From assembly GCA_040222855.1 (NCBI GenBank), contig JAVKCD010000025.1, positions 682,001 to 746,000 on the forward strand: DNA of 64,000 bases, read 5' to 3'. The DNA comes from Phycisphaeraceae bacterium (GTDB lineage: Bacteria; Planctomycetota; Phycisphaerae; Phycisphaerales; Phycisphaeraceae). The notes beneath the pieces are model-generated. The model was not told where the DNA came from. It saw only the letters and a list, made by a program, of their open reading frames with translations, and made no database searches. The first letter of the stretch is position 1. Each line of letters opens with the position of its first letter. Below are positions 36,482 through 45,649 of the stretch, one piece after another. A program made the position numbers and the translations under genes.

Positions 36482-37954
36482 ATGGTTACCAATCGACTGA
36501 TCCTTGCCAGCACGCTGACCCTTGGCACTGCTACGAGCATGGCGTCTGCAACCGCCCTGCCGACCCTCACCGCGTTGGCCGAGAGCGCCGTCTACGGGCT
36601 TAATGTCAGCCAACCGGTTCCCGGCTTCGAGATCAAGCTGCTTCAGGACGGACAGACGATCTACCACGAGGCGTTCGGTGACTGGACGATCGGTCGCGTT
36701 GCCGCAGCAGACAGCAGCACCAAGACGATCAGCGGCGCGGTGATCATGTCGGTTGTCGATTCCAGTTTCCTCCCCTTTACGCTCGACAGCCGCCTCGCCG
36801 ACTTCATGCCCGAGTACGGCTCTGAAGGGAAGCAGGACATCACCATCCGCCAGGCTTTTAGTCATACCTCAGGGTTCTCCGGCCAGGAATCGTCCTCGCT
36901 GTCCCTGACCAACCCATTCATCACACTCCGGCAGGCAGCTTTTCAGATTGGTCAGCTTCCGCTGGCCAACGGGCCTGCGGGCAGCACCTTTGCCTATGGC
37001 GGGCTCTCGATGCACGCAGCTGGCGCTGCGGCGCAGGTCGCCACAGGTACCAGCTTTGTTGATCTGTTTGACGAGCGTCTTGCGGTGCCTCTGCAGATGA
37101 ACGACACGCGGTTCTATATCGCCAGTGACGCCAATCCGCGGGTTTCGGGCGGGATCGAGTCCACTGCGGACGATTTTTCCCGGTTCATGGATATGCTGCT
37201 GAACGATGGCGTTGATCGTGTGTCGGGCACCCGAGTGCTCGAATCGTCCTCCGTTGATGCCATGCTCTCACGCCAGACGACGGATGAGCAGGTGATCGCC
37301 AACTCGCCGGTGGACAACAACCGCTACGGCATCGGGGTGTGGGTGGACCAGCTCACGCAGGCCAGCTCCGGCGTGGACGCCCTGGCTGGCGGAGCGCGAG
37401 GGTTCCACAGCTGGATCGACGAGTCTGAGGGGCTGGTGTTTACCTTTTCGACCGACCTCAGCCAGTTCGGGAATGTCGAGACTCTCAGCTCGCTGATGCA
37501 CGCGGCGATCCTCGCCGATCTGTCCGGGGAGCTTGTGGGTGATCTCGACGGCGACACGTTGGTGAATCAGACAGACATCGATCTGCTCGCGGCGGCGATC
37601 CAGTCGGGGTCAACTGGCGTGGCCTTTGATATCAACCAGTCCGGCGGAGTCGATGACTTTGATCTCGCTTTTCTCATCACCGGGCTGCTGGGGACTGCGC
37701 CCGGGGACGCCAATCTGGACCGGAGAGTGGACCTGGTTGATCTGTCGGCGCTGGCGGCGAACTTCAACCGACCCGGCCGGGGTTGGGCGGATGGTGATTT
37801 CGATGGAAACGGGTTCGTCAACCTTGTTGACTTGTCGATCCTCGCGGGGAACTTCGGGTTTGGAGGAGCGGTCAGCACGATCCCGGAACCCGGCACCATC
37901 ACGGGCCTGCTGGTGCTATCGCTGCTCAAGCGGCGGAGGTCATCACTCGGGTGA
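36482..37954 (+). CDS. Secreted class C beta-lactamase-fold serine hydrolase with dockerin and PEP-CTERM
   Basis: An exported 490-residue protein: signal peptide (about 1-24), an S12/beta-lactamase-fold domain, dockerin-like repeats (about 355-465) and tail IPEPGTITGLLVLSLL plus KRRR. The SxxK nucleophile motif is SSTK (78-81); the second motif is YGG (172-174) in place of YxN. Such proteins are often esterases, amidases or D-amino peptidases. It may deacylate polymer substituents. No clear ribosome binding site lies before the ATG. Its 3' end overlaps the convergent SOUL gene by 12 bases. Confidence 0.83.
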   Translation: MVTNRLILASTLTLGTATSMASATALPTLTALAESAVYGLNVSQPVPGFEIKLLQDGQTIYHEAFGDWTIGRVAAADSSTKTISGAVIMSVVDSSFLPFTLDSRLADFMPEYGSEGKQDITIRQAFSHTSGFSGQESSSLSLTNPFITLRQAAFQIGQLPLANGPAGSTFAYGGLSMHAAGAAAQVATGTSFVDLFDERLAVPLQMNDTRFYIASDANPRVSGGIESTADDFSRFMDMLLNDGVDRVSGTRVLESSSVDAMLSRQTTDEQVIANSPVDNNRYGIGVWVDQLTQASSGVDALAGGARGFHSWIDESEGLVFTFSTDLSQFGNVETLSSLMHAAILADLSGELVGDLDGDTLVNQTDIDLLAAAIQSGSTGVAFDINQSGGVDDFDLAFLITGLLGTAPGDANLDRRVDLVDLSALAANFNRPGRGWADGDFDGNGFVNLVDLSILAGNFGFGGAVSTIPEPGTITGLLVLSLLKRRRSSLG

Positions 37955-38737
37955 ATCGGTCGCCCAGCGGACGGGGAGTTGGAGTTCCCACCACTGGTCG
38001 CGTCGGGGGGTGTCGGGGCCGTTGTATCCGAGGAGCCGGGCTTCGCCGTCGATGACCCAATGGTCTGGGCCCTGCTGGTCAGCGAGCCATTGGTCCAGGT
38101 CGGTGCGGAGTTCGCTGAGTCGTTGGCGGTTTTCGCGGCCGATGAAGCCCATGGAGAGGACGGTGGTGTGGGGGGTGTCCTCGACGATGATTCCGCGTTC
38201 GGCTTCGCCGGTGGGTCCGAGTTCGGGGGAGCGGTAGAGGAAGGCCATGGAGGATTGGTCGGCGTTGTCGCCGGCCATGGCGCCGGTCATGACGACGGGG
38301 GCGGTCATGGCGATGTCGCGGCTTTGGATGTGTTGGAAGAGTGGCCAGAAGGCGGAGCCTTCGCCGCGTTGGGTTTCGACGATCGCCTGGCGGTAGGGTG
38401 CGTAGACTTTGAGTTCGATGGCGCCGGGTGGTGTGGGTGGGGCGTAGCCGTCGGCGAGGGCCGCGGAGATGGCGGCGCGGCCGGCGCGGTAGTAGGGGGC
38501 GTCGTCGCCGGCTTTGGTTTTGCCGGGCATGACTTCGAGTTCGGCTTCGGGGTCGCCGGCGACGCGGAGGACACGCCAGTCGCCTGGGGCGAAGTCTGGG
38601 GTGGGCTGGTCGGGCGCGACGGCGTGGGCCTGGGCGTCGGGGGTGGCGGGGCCGATTTCGGATTGTGCGCACCCGGTGATGAGGGTGAGAAGGCCCAGGG
38701 CGGTGAGTTTTTGGAGTCCTGGGAGGATGGATTGCAT
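37943..38737 (-). CDS. SOUL heme-binding family lipoprotein
   Basis: A predicted lipoprotein of 264 residues (lipobox LITGC) with a SOUL domain: YAPYRQAIVET, then SRDIAMTAPVVMTGAM, MAFLYRSPELGPTGEAE and TTVLSMGFIGRENRQRL are the family core. SOUL proteins can bind heme or other hydrophobic ligands; the role in bacteria is unclear. GGAG seven bases upstream supports the start. Confidence 0.85.
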   Translation of the reverse strand: MQSILPGLQKLTALGLLTLITGCAQSEIGPATPDAQAHAVAPDQPTPDFAPGDWRVLRVAGDPEAELEVMPGKTKAGDDAPYYRAGRAAISAALADGYAPPTPPGAIELKVYAPYRQAIVETQRGEGSAFWPLFQHIQSRDIAMTAPVVMTGAMAGDNADQSSMAFLYRSPELGPTGEAERGIIVEDTPHTTVLSMGFIGRENRQRLSELRTDLDQWLADQQGPDHWVIDGEARLLGYNGPDTPRRDQWWELQLPVRWATDSPE

Positions 38738-38868
38738 GGCGGGTCTCCGTAAGGGCTGGATGTAGCCTTATGCATTATTGGAGCCCCGTTGGGTCAAGGC
38801 GCGGCTGAGATCGTCCGGCGAGCAGAAAACGATTATTCTCAGCGTTGGTTCAATGGATTAACGACCTC

Positions 38869-40287
38869 ATGTCATCAAGCGTGATTCGATCGACGGCCCT
38901 GCTGCTCGGCCCCCTGGCCGGGTTGTTGGTGTATGCGTTGTGCGCCGGTTCTGCCGGGCTGTCGGCGGAGGCTTCGGTCACTGCGGGCGTGACGATGTTG
39001 TGCGCGGTGTGGTGGTGCACGGAGGCGATCCCGATTCCGGCGACGGCGTTGATTCCCTTCGCGGTGTTTCCGTTCGCTGGGGTGCTGGACCATGGCCAAC
39101 TGGCTGTGGCGTATGGGGACAAGTTTGTGCTGCTGTTCATGGCGGGATTCATGTTGTCGCGGGCCGCAGAGCGATGGGGGACGCATCTTCAGGTTGCCCA
39201 TGGGGTTATGCGGTTGGTGGGTGCGGGTTCTCCGCGGCGGGTGGTGGTTGGGTTCATGCTGGCGACGGCGTTCTGCTCGATGTGGATCTCGAATACCGCG
39301 ACGGCACTGATCATGCTGCCGGTCGCCATGGCGGTCATTGAGCGTTCATCCCGGGAGGATGAGGGATTCTCGGTCTCGCTGCTGCTTGCGATTGCTTATG
39401 GGGCCAGCATCGGCGGGATGGCGACGCTTGTTGGCACGCCGCCCAACGGGGTGCTTGCGGCGGTGTATGAGACAAGCACGGACCGGACGATGGATTTTCT
39501 CTCATGGATGACCATTGGGACGCCGGTGAGCGTGTTGATGCTGGTGGCATGCGCACTGGTTCTGTGCTGGAATCTCAGGTCAGATCAGGATTTGCGCGTT
39601 GATCGGCCGGGGGATTGGACCCCGGGTCAGTGGCGGGTGCTGGTGGTGCTGGGGCTGACGGCGGCGGGGTGGATCACTCGTTCGCTGCCGTTTGGATTGG
39701 GTGGGTGGTCGGTGTGGCTGGAGATGCCGATGGCGCATGACGCGACGGTGGGGTTGCTGGCTGTGGTGGCGATGTTCCTGATTCCGGCGGGTGGCGAGGC
39801 AGGGCGTGGGAAGAAGCTGTTGGACTGGGAGACTGCGGCGAAGATTCCTTGGGGAGTTTTAATCCTTTTTGGAGGTGGGCTTGCGCTTGCTAAGGCGTTT
39901 GTGGTGACGGGGTTGGACGGTGCGATTGGTGAGGCCTTGGCGGGATTGGGTGGTTATCCAACGGTGGTGGTGATTGGTGGTGTTTGCCTGTCGGTGACGT
40001 TCCTGACGGAGCTGACGAGCAACACGGCGACGACGACGCTGCTGATGCCGATTGTTGCATCGCTTGCCGTAGAGATGGGTTATGACCCGTTGATGCTGAT
40101 GGTCCCAGCGGCGTTGTCGGCGAGCTGCGCTTTTATGCTGCCGGTGGCGACCCCGCCTAATGCGATTGTGTTTGGCGGGAGTGATCGGCTGACGATCGGG
40201 AGGATGGCGAGGAAGGGGCTGGTGCTGAACCTGATCGGGGTGGTGGTGATCACGGTGATGTGCGCATGGGTCCTGAATCTGGGGTGA
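38869..40287 (+). CDS. DASS/SLC13 sodium:dicarboxylate or sulfate symporter
   Basis: An inner-membrane Na+-coupled anion transporter of 472 residues, about 11-12 helices. The two inverted-repeat signature SNT motifs are present (ISNTATALIMLP and TSNTATTTLLMP), with GTPPNG and ATPPNA, typical of Na+/dicarboxylate or sulfate carriers. I use ATG 38869; a TTG at 38845 would add eight residues. Neither has a clear Shine-Dalgarno. Confidence 0.9.
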   Translation: MSSSVIRSTALLLGPLAGLLVYALCAGSAGLSAEASVTAGVTMLCAVWWCTEAIPIPATALIPFAVFPFAGVLDHGQLAVAYGDKFVLLFMAGFMLSRAAERWGTHLQVAHGVMRLVGAGSPRRVVVGFMLATAFCSMWISNTATALIMLPVAMAVIERSSREDEGFSVSLLLAIAYGASIGGMATLVGTPPNGVLAAVYETSTDRTMDFLSWMTIGTPVSVLMLVACALVLCWNLRSDQDLRVDRPGDWTPGQWRVLVVLGLTAAGWITRSLPFGLGGWSVWLEMPMAHDATVGLLAVVAMFLIPAGGEAGRGKKLLDWETAAKIPWGVLILFGGGLALAKAFVVTGLDGAIGEALAGLGGYPTVVVIGGVCLSVTFLTELTSNTATTTLLMPIVASLAVEMGYDPLMLMVPAALSASCAFMLPVATPPNAIVFGGSDRLTIGRMARKGLVLNLIGVVVITVMCAWVLNLG

Positions 40288-40410
40288 AAAGCGTCGTCCA
40301 TGGAGGGTCGAATGGGCTGTGAATCGACGTGAGTCGTCAATCAACCGTGACCGATGGCCCCCGAAATGCGTTGGGATGTGCGCGCGCCTCGCAGGGTTTT
40401 GGGGTTGAGG

Positions 40411-42447
40411 TCAGCGGCGGGGTCGGTGGAGGGCGGCGAGGGAGAGGGGCAGGAGGGTGGCGGGTTCGGGGATGGGCGCGGGGGCGGGAGCGGACTGGCC
40501 GAAGTTGGCGGCGAGGATGGAGAGGTCGATGAGGTCGACGGTGTGGTCGTTGTTGAAGTCGGCCTGGTGGTAGCCGGTGGCGGGCCCGCCGAAGTGGGTG
40601 GCGAGGATGGAGAGGTCGAGGAGATCGACGGTTCCGTCGCCGGTGGCGTCGGCTTCGATGGCGGGGAGGATGGTGAGGTGGCCGGTGGTATAGAGGGCCG
40701 AGGTGTCGAGGGTGTAGATGAGGCCGGGGGCGTCGATGGTGATGGTGTCGAAGGTTCCTAGAGGGACGAAGTGTACGAGCCAGTCGAAGATGGGGAGGGT
40801 CTGGTTCAGGAGCGTTAGAGGATTGAACGAGGGTTCAAGGGAGAGCAGCAGTTCGCCGGCGAGTTGCGGGGTGACTCTGCTTATCATGCGAGGGCCGTAG
40901 GCTGGATCGGCGAGCCTGATCTCGAGTGTGCTCTCGTCATCGACACTGAACTTGTTCCAGACTTCAACAGGAAGCTGAGGATTGTCGCGGACGATCAGCG
41001 ATTCACTTGGCTGCAGATCAATCCCTGCGGGGATGTTCCCGTCGGGTCGGATGGTGTGGCGCAGGACGGTGAGGTCCGCTTGGTTGCCGCCACGTTGCGG
41101 GACGGTCAAGATCGGATTGAAATCCGCAGCCTGGCGCAGGTCTGCTCCGGTGAGGTTCGCTCCGGTCAGATCGCTGTTTTGAAGACGTGCCGACGTCAGG
41201 TTTGCTCCTGAGAGATTCGTTGCGGTCAGATCACTGTTGAAAAGCTGTGCCGACTTGAGGTTCGCGCTGGCGAGGTTCGCCGAGGTCAGGTTAGCGCCTC
41301 CTGCCAGGTTTGCCGAGGTCAGGTTCTGGTCGCTGAGGTCCCAGCCTGTCAGGTCGTTTCCATTCAGGGTGATGCGTTGGAGGTCCTTCTGCTGGTAGCT
41401 GGCCGTGCTGTAGAGCTGGGCGGCGGTGAAGCCAGCAGAGACGGTCGAGCCGAAGTTTGCGGCGGTGATTCTTGCGCCGGTGAAGTCCGTCGATATCAGC
41501 GTGCTGCGGTAGAAACTTGCGGAGGTGAGGTTCTGGTGACTGAAGTCCCAGCCGGTCAGGTCGTTTCCGCTCAAGTCAACCTGATGGAGGTCCTTCTGCT
41601 GGTAAGTGGCGGTGCTGTAGAGCTGGGCGGCGGTGAAGCCACGGCTTACGGTGTATCCGAGGTTGGCTTCGGAGATGATCGCGTTGGCCAGGTTGGTGTT
41701 CTCAAGTCTGGCGACAAGCAGATCGGCGTTGTGAAGGTTCGCAGCGGTGAGGTCAGCGTCCTGGAGACGGGCTCCGGTCAGATCTGCGGAGCTTGCGTTG
41801 ATGTTCTGCAGATTCGCTGATTGGAGCCATGATTCTCTTATCGTCGCGGAGCTTAGATTGGCCCCTTGAAGGTCGGCTGACGTCAGATGGATGCTCGTCA
41901 GGTTAGCTCGGGTGAGGTTTTGATGGCTCAGATCGGCTCCGGGGAAGTATGCCAATCCCAGATTGGTGCTGACAAGGTTCTTCTGCTGATAGCTCGCGGT
42001 GCCAGCGAAGTCGGCGAAGGTGAGTGGGCCGGAGGAGGAGAAGGCTCGGCTGAGGTTTGCGCCGGTGATGGTTGCTCCGGTGAGGTTGATCGACGTGAGG
42101 TTGGCGCTGAAGAGGTTGGCGTTGTGCAGGTTGGCCGAGGTGAAGTCGGCTGAGGTCAGGTTGGCTTCGAAGAGGTTGGCCGCAGCGAGGTCTGCGTGGT
42201 TGAAGTCGGTTGCGACGAGCGAGGCGGATCGGAGGAAAGCTGTTACGAGGTCGGCATAGCCGAGACTGAGGCCGTCCCAGTTGACGCTCGGTCCGGGGGT
42301 GAGGGATTCGGTTCCGGGGATGAGTTGGCCGTTGTCCCAGCGGAAGATCTGGGCTTGGACGTTGTTTGTGAGGGGTGCGGCGGCGGCGGCGAGGGCGGCG
42401 GCGATGAGGGTGGCGGTGTTTAAGGGGGAGGTGGGTGAGGCTGGCAT
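40411..42447 (-). CDS. Secreted pentapeptide-repeat protein with dockerin-like module and PEP-CTERM
   Basis: A 678-residue exported protein. The signal peptide (about 1-32) is followed by pentapeptide repeats of the A(N/D)LxxA(N/D) type from about 60 to 460, forming a right-handed quadrilateral beta helix. The repeats are interrupted by a 16-residue segment around FTAAQLYSTASYQQKDL that recurs three times, one copy diverged. After a beta domain come two dockerin-like loops (TGDGTVDLLDLS, NNDHTVDLIDLS) and tail IPEPATLLPLSLAALH plus RPRR. Pentapeptide proteins are usually cytoplasmic; a secreted, sorted one is less common. Function unknown. Confidence 0.87.
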   Translation of the reverse strand: MPASPTSPLNTATLIAAALAAAAAPLTNNVQAQIFRWDNGQLIPGTESLTPGPSVNWDGLSLGYADLVTAFLRSASLVATDFNHADLAAANLFEANLTSADFTSANLHNANLFSANLTSINLTGATITGANLSRAFSSSGPLTFADFAGTASYQQKNLVSTNLGLAYFPGADLSHQNLTRANLTSIHLTSADLQGANLSSATIRESWLQSANLQNINASSADLTGARLQDADLTAANLHNADLLVARLENTNLANAIISEANLGYTVSRGFTAAQLYSTATYQQKDLHQVDLSGNDLTGWDFSHQNLTSASFYRSTLISTDFTGARITAANFGSTVSAGFTAAQLYSTASYQQKDLQRITLNGNDLTGWDLSDQNLTSANLAGGANLTSANLASANLKSAQLFNSDLTATNLSGANLTSARLQNSDLTGANLTGADLRQAADFNPILTVPQRGGNQADLTVLRHTIRPDGNIPAGIDLQPSESLIVRDNPQLPVEVWNKFSVDDESTLEIRLADPAYGPRMISRVTPQLAGELLLSLEPSFNPLTLLNQTLPIFDWLVHFVPLGTFDTITIDAPGLIYTLDTSALYTTGHLTILPAIEADATGDGTVDLLDLSILATHFGGPATGYHQADFNNDHTVDLIDLSILAANFGQSAPAPAPIPEPATLLPLSLAALHRPRR
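41335..41433. repeat. Internal direct repeat, copy 1, in the pentapeptide-repeat gene
   Basis: About 99 bases closely matching 41541-41640 (207 bases further on), both encoding the YSTASYQQKDL segment plus the following GNDLTGWD(L/F)S(D/H)QNLTS unit. A shorter, diverged copy lies near 41979-42023. Confidence 0.75.
41541..41640. repeat. Internal direct repeat, copy 2, in the pentapeptide-repeat gene
   Basis: Second copy of the unit described at 41335-41433; the last 30 bases are identical in both. This points to growth of the gene by tandem segment duplication. Confidence 0.75.
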
Positions 42448-42747
42448 GGTGTGTCCTGTCCCGGTAAGGACTGCGTTTGAGGCAACCGGAAGGTCCTGAA
42501 TCCTGCTTTAGTTTACCTGCCGGGGGGGGGTAGCTATAGAAAAAACGTGTTTTTGAGGGTTCAACTGGGGTGTGGGACGCGCTGAAGCGCGTCGCCTACG
42601 TGGGGCGTGGGGATCGGCCCTGCTTCGCCGAGGCTTCGCAGGGTGCGTGGCACCCTGAGGGGAGGTGAAGGTGGTTGTTTGATTGTGAGGTAATGGGCTC
42701 CCGAAGCAAGTTCGGGACTCGTTTCTGCTTGGGGGGTCCCTAGTTGG
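42448..42747. other. 300-base intergenic stretch with four hairpins
   Basis: No protein gene. It follows the 3' end of msrBA and precedes the pentapeptide-repeat gene on the minus strand. Stems: GACGCGC/GCGCGTC with TGAA loop (42576-42593), CCCTGC/GCAGGG (42618-42643), AGGGTGC/GCACCCT (42640-42656) and CCCGAA/TTCGGG (42700-42716). The second and third share bases 42640-42643 and exclude each other. A G9 tract stands at 42522-42530. Confidence 0.6.
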
Positions 42748-43881
42748 TTAGCGGAGTTGGTCGGAGAACTTGGAGCGGACTTTTTCGACTTTGGGGAGGG
42801 CTTGTTGGCGGATGTAGGGGTTGGTCGGGTTTTGGTCGGCGTAGTCCTGGTGGTAGGCCTCGGCGGGGTGGAAGGCGGTGAGGGGTTCGAGGGTGGTGAC
42901 GATGGGCTTGGAGAACTTGCCGGAGGCTGTGAGTTGTTCGATGTGGGTTTGTGCTTGTTGTTTTTCTTCTTGATTGGCATAGAAGATGGCGGAGCGGTAG
43001 TGGCGGCCGACGTCGGGGCCCTGGCGGTTGAGTTGGGTGGGGTCGTGGGCGGCGGTGAAGAAGACATCGAGGAGTTTGTCGTAGGTGATGACGGTGGGGT
43101 CGTAGGTGATCTGGATGACTTCGGCGTGATCGGTGAGGCCTGCGGAGACCTGGCTGTAGTTGGCGGTGGCGGCGTCTCCGCCGGCGTAGCCGGAGATGAC
43201 ATCGTGGACGCCATCGAGTTGCTGGAAGACGGCTTCGGTGCACCAGAAGCATCCGCCTGCGAAGACGGCGGCGGTGAGGGGACCGGTGTTGGCGGCGGGG
43301 TCGGCGAGGGAGGCGAGCTGGTCGTCGGGCGTGAACTCGAGGGAGATGGAGTTCATGCAGTAGCGGAGTCCGGTGGGGGCGGGGCCATCGGGGAAGACGT
43401 GGCCGAGGTGGGCCCCGCAGCGGGGGCATTCGTTTTCGATGCGGACCATGCCGTGGGAGGTGTCTTTTTTGTCGAGGACGTTCTCTTTGGCGATGGGTGC
43501 GGAGAAGCTGGGCCAGCCGGTGCCGGAGTCGAACTTGGTGTCTGAGTGGAAGAGTGGGAGTCCACAGCAGGCGCAGGTGTAGACGCCTTTCTCTTTGTTG
43601 TGGAGCAGTTCGCCAGTGCCGGCGCGTTCGGTGCCGTCTTTGCGGGTGACCTGGAAGCGGTGGTCGTCGAGGGTTTCCCGCCACTCGGCGTCGGTTTTTT
43701 CGATGCGTGGTGAGGGGACGGGGCCGACGAGTTCGCCGTCGGCGTTGAAGACTTTGACGTTGACGGACCGTGGCATGAAGGACTCCGATGAGGTGCGGGT
43801 GCCGGCGGCGGTGTCGGAACAGCCGGTGAGCAGAAGGGCAAGGGTCAGGATGAGGCAGGCTAAGTATTGGGTGAAGTTCAT
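42748..43881 (-). CDS. msrBA: Fused methionine sulfoxide reductase MsrB-MsrA, lipoprotein
   Basis: A 377-residue lipoprotein (lipobox LLTGC) that repairs oxidised methionines in the cell envelope. The MsrB domain comes first: CACCG and CPRCG zinc-binding pairs, [10 protein letters not shown] and catalytic Cys in GLRYCMNS. The MsrA domain follows with catalytic [11 protein letters not shown] and the YHQDY segment. This B-then-A order is the reverse of the common PilB-type A-B fusion. The domains treat R and S epimers respectively. A C12 tract lies 33 bases upstream of the start. Confidence 0.95.
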   Translation of the reverse strand: MNFTQYLACLILTLALLLTGCSDTAAGTRTSSESFMPRSVNVKVFNADGELVGPVPSPRIEKTDAEWRETLDDHRFQVTRKDGTERAGTGELLHNKEKGVYTCACCGLPLFHSDTKFDSGTGWPSFSAPIAKENVLDKKDTSHGMVRIENECPRCGAHLGHVFPDGPAPTGLRYCMNSISLEFTPDDQLASLADPAANTGPLTAAVFAGGCFWCTEAVFQQLDGVHDVISGYAGGDAATANYSQVSAGLTDHAEVIQITYDPTVITYDKLLDVFFTAAHDPTQLNRQGPDVGRHYRSAIFYANQEEKQQAQTHIEQLTASGKFSKPIVTTLEPLTAFHPAEAYHQDYADQNPTNPYIRQQALPKVEKVRSKFSDQLR

Positions 43882-43913
43882 ATCACAACCATAGCCCTCG
43901 AGCTTGTTTTATT

Positions 43914-43925
43914 CCCCCCCCCCCC
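43914..43925. repeat. C12 homopolymer upstream of msrBA
   Basis: Twelve consecutive C on the plus strand (G12 on the msrBA sense strand), 33 bases upstream of the msrBA start, after a T-rich stretch. Length changes here could alter promoter spacing. Confidence 0.8.
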
Positions 43926-43985
43926 ACACCCCGCAAGGGGGAGGCTGGGTGCGGTCTGGTTTTAGATGGGTGGGCTTGGGGGTGG

Positions 43986-44762
43986 TCAGGGTTGGGGGTC
44001 GGGGTTGCGGGAGCCGTCGCGGTAGCCCTGGATGGTGGCCCACTGGTTGATGGGTTCGAGGGCTTCGGGGAAGGGGAGGAATCGAGCGGAGCCGTCGCCA
44101 AAGGCGTAGTAGGATCCGCCTTGGCGGCGGTCGGGGTTGCCATGGCGGGAGTGGTTGACGATTTCGAAGTCGTTGCCGATGCCTTCGAAGATATCCATGA
44201 AGAAGTGTCGTCCGGCGTTGCCGGTGAGTTCGGGTTCGTAGCTGATTTTTTCGCCGAAGTGGATGACGGAGCCGGGTGAGTGTATTTCGGGTTGGCGGAC
44301 GGCGAAGTCGGTTGCCTGCCAGGCGTTGGTGGCGTTTTCTCTGGCGACGGCGATGTCGTTGAAGCCGTTGATGATGTAGCTGCGGGGCCGCCAGTCTTCA
44401 TTGGCGTCGGTTTGCGTGCGTATGGGTTGGGGGTCGAGGTCAGCGGGGCAGATGAGTATGTCAGGAACGGTGTAGTAGTCCGACAACCGGGTGGGCCAGC
44501 GGATGTTGTCGTTGGTGTTCGGATTACGGGGTGGGAAAAACTCGCGGTTGTCCTGAGCGTAGAGTTCGAGTGATAATGCGAGTGTGCGGAGGTTGGTTCC
44601 GCAGGCGAGTTGTCGAGCGATGTCTCTGGCGCTGCCCAGGGCTGGCAGGAGCATGCCGATGAGGATGGCGATGATCGAGATGACGACGAGTAGTTCGATC
44701 AGGGTGAACCCGTAGCGGAGAGGTTTTGTGATGACGCAGCGTTCGTATTGGCTATTAGGCAT
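43986..44762 (-). CDS. Pseudopilin-like protein with type IV N-terminus
   Basis: A 258-residue type IV pilin-like protein: leader ending RYG, then [24 protein letters not shown] with Glu at mature position 5, and a C-terminal [12 protein letters not shown] resembling the DGH-type signature. ATG 44762 (AGGA 12 bases upstream) is the only plausible start before the hydrophobic segment, so its first codons overlap the start of the divergent gene at 44731. A partner of similar type is at 27217-28098. Confidence 0.85.
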   Translation of the reverse strand: MPNSQYERCVITKPLRYGFTLIELLVVISIIAILIGMLLPALGSARDIARQLACGTNLRTLALSLELYAQDNREFFPPRNPNTNDNIRWPTRLSDYYTVPDILICPADLDPQPIRTQTDANEDWRPRSYIINGFNDIAVARENATNAWQATDFAVRQPEIHSPGSVIHFGEKISYEPELTGNAGRHFFMDIFEGIGNDFEIVNHSRHGNPDRRQGGSYYAFGDGSARFLPFPEALEPINQWATIQGYRDGSRNPDPQP

Positions 44763-45219
44763 CGTTGGCTTCCTGCTTTTGTCGTGGCTGGTGATGGCGT
44801 CGCCGTGGTCGGGTGGTCCTGAGTTGCAGGTGGTGGTCAAGCACAGTGCGGTGCCTGCGGGGGCCGAGCCTGAGGTGCTGATTGGTCTGAATCAGGCGTA
44901 TGACGTGCGATCGGTCGTGGTGCATCGGATGGTTCAGAATGAGGACGGGGCCTGGGAGGTGCCGAAGTATGGGTTGGAGTCGGATCCTGTATGGAAGGTT
45001 ATTCCGCGGGGTGCTGACACGCGAGAGCTTCATGCTTTTATGTACGGGACGCGTCCGCGGGGGATGCGGAACGAGGTGCGGCCGGTGGCGTTGGTGCCTG
45101 AGGGTCGGTATCGAGTAACGATTGATGCGGTACAGGGTGGGGGAACGGTGGATTTTGGTGGTGTGCCGGACCCGGTGGTCGAGGTGGCGAGTGAGGGTGA
45201 TACTGGAACAACGCCGTAA
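44731..45219 (+). CDS. Hypothetical membrane-anchored protein
   Basis: A 162-residue protein I do not recognise: an N-terminal membrane anchor (about 7-23), then a soluble extracytoplasmic part with beta-rich sequence ([24 protein letters not shown]). GAGAGG seven bases before ATG 44731 supports the start. It precedes the DUF4212/SSS pair by 109 bases on the same strand. Its first 32 bases overlap the divergent pseudopilin gene. Confidence 0.7.
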   Translation: MTQRSYWLLGIVGFLLLSWLVMASPWSGGPELQVVVKHSAVPAGAEPEVLIGLNQAYDVRSVVVHRMVQNEDGAWEVPKYGLESDPVWKVIPRGADTRELHAFMYGTRPRGMRNEVRPVALVPEGRYRVTIDAVQGGGTVDFGGVPDPVVEVASEGDTGTTP

Positions 45220-45328
45220 CACTTTTTGAGACAATCACTTGCCATCATGGGGGCGAGGGTTTAGCCTGCTCGGGTCGTTGGGTTTTTGATTCTGTTTTGA
45301 TTGATGACCTGAATCAGGATGAGGGACC

Positions 45329-45649
45329 ATGAACACGTTACCGCGTCGCGAGGGTCTGGCTGAGGCCCGGCGGGTCTACTGGCGGGCGAATCTTTGGTTG
45401 ATGTCGGGGCTGCTTTGCGTGTGGGCGTTTGTGAGTTTTGGGTTGGGGATTTTTCTGGCGGATGTGCTGAATGCTTATTCGCCGTTTGGAGTCCCTTTGG
45501 GGTTCTGGTTTGCGCAGCAGGGGAGCATCGTGACGTTTGTGGTGCTGATTCTGATTTATGCGGTGTCGATGAACCGGCTGGATCGTTGGTATCACGAGGT
45601 CGTGACGCGGGAGCATCTGCGGCCGCATGATGATGGGGGCTCGAACTGA
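45329..45649 (+). CDS. DUF4212 small subunit of a sodium:solute symporter
   Basis: A 106-residue membrane protein with two helices, starting with YWRANLWLMSGLL and carrying FGVPLGFWFAQQGSI between helices and MNRLDRWYHE after, as in DUF4212 proteins. These are encoded directly before an SSS permease and are thought to form a two-part transporter for acetate or similar acids. The stop overlaps the next start (TGATG), so the pair is translationally coupled. Confidence 0.93.
   Translation: MNTLPRREGLAEARRVYWRANLWLMSGLLCVWAFVSFGLGIFLADVLNAYSPFGVPLGFWFAQQGSIVTFVVLILIYAVSMNRLDRWYHEVVTREHLRPHDDGGSN

Noticed and set aside
38738-38868. Clear divergent promoters between the SOUL and DASS genes
   Set aside because: A TTGACC is readable on the minus strand but no -10 at the right distance; nothing convincing on the plus strand.
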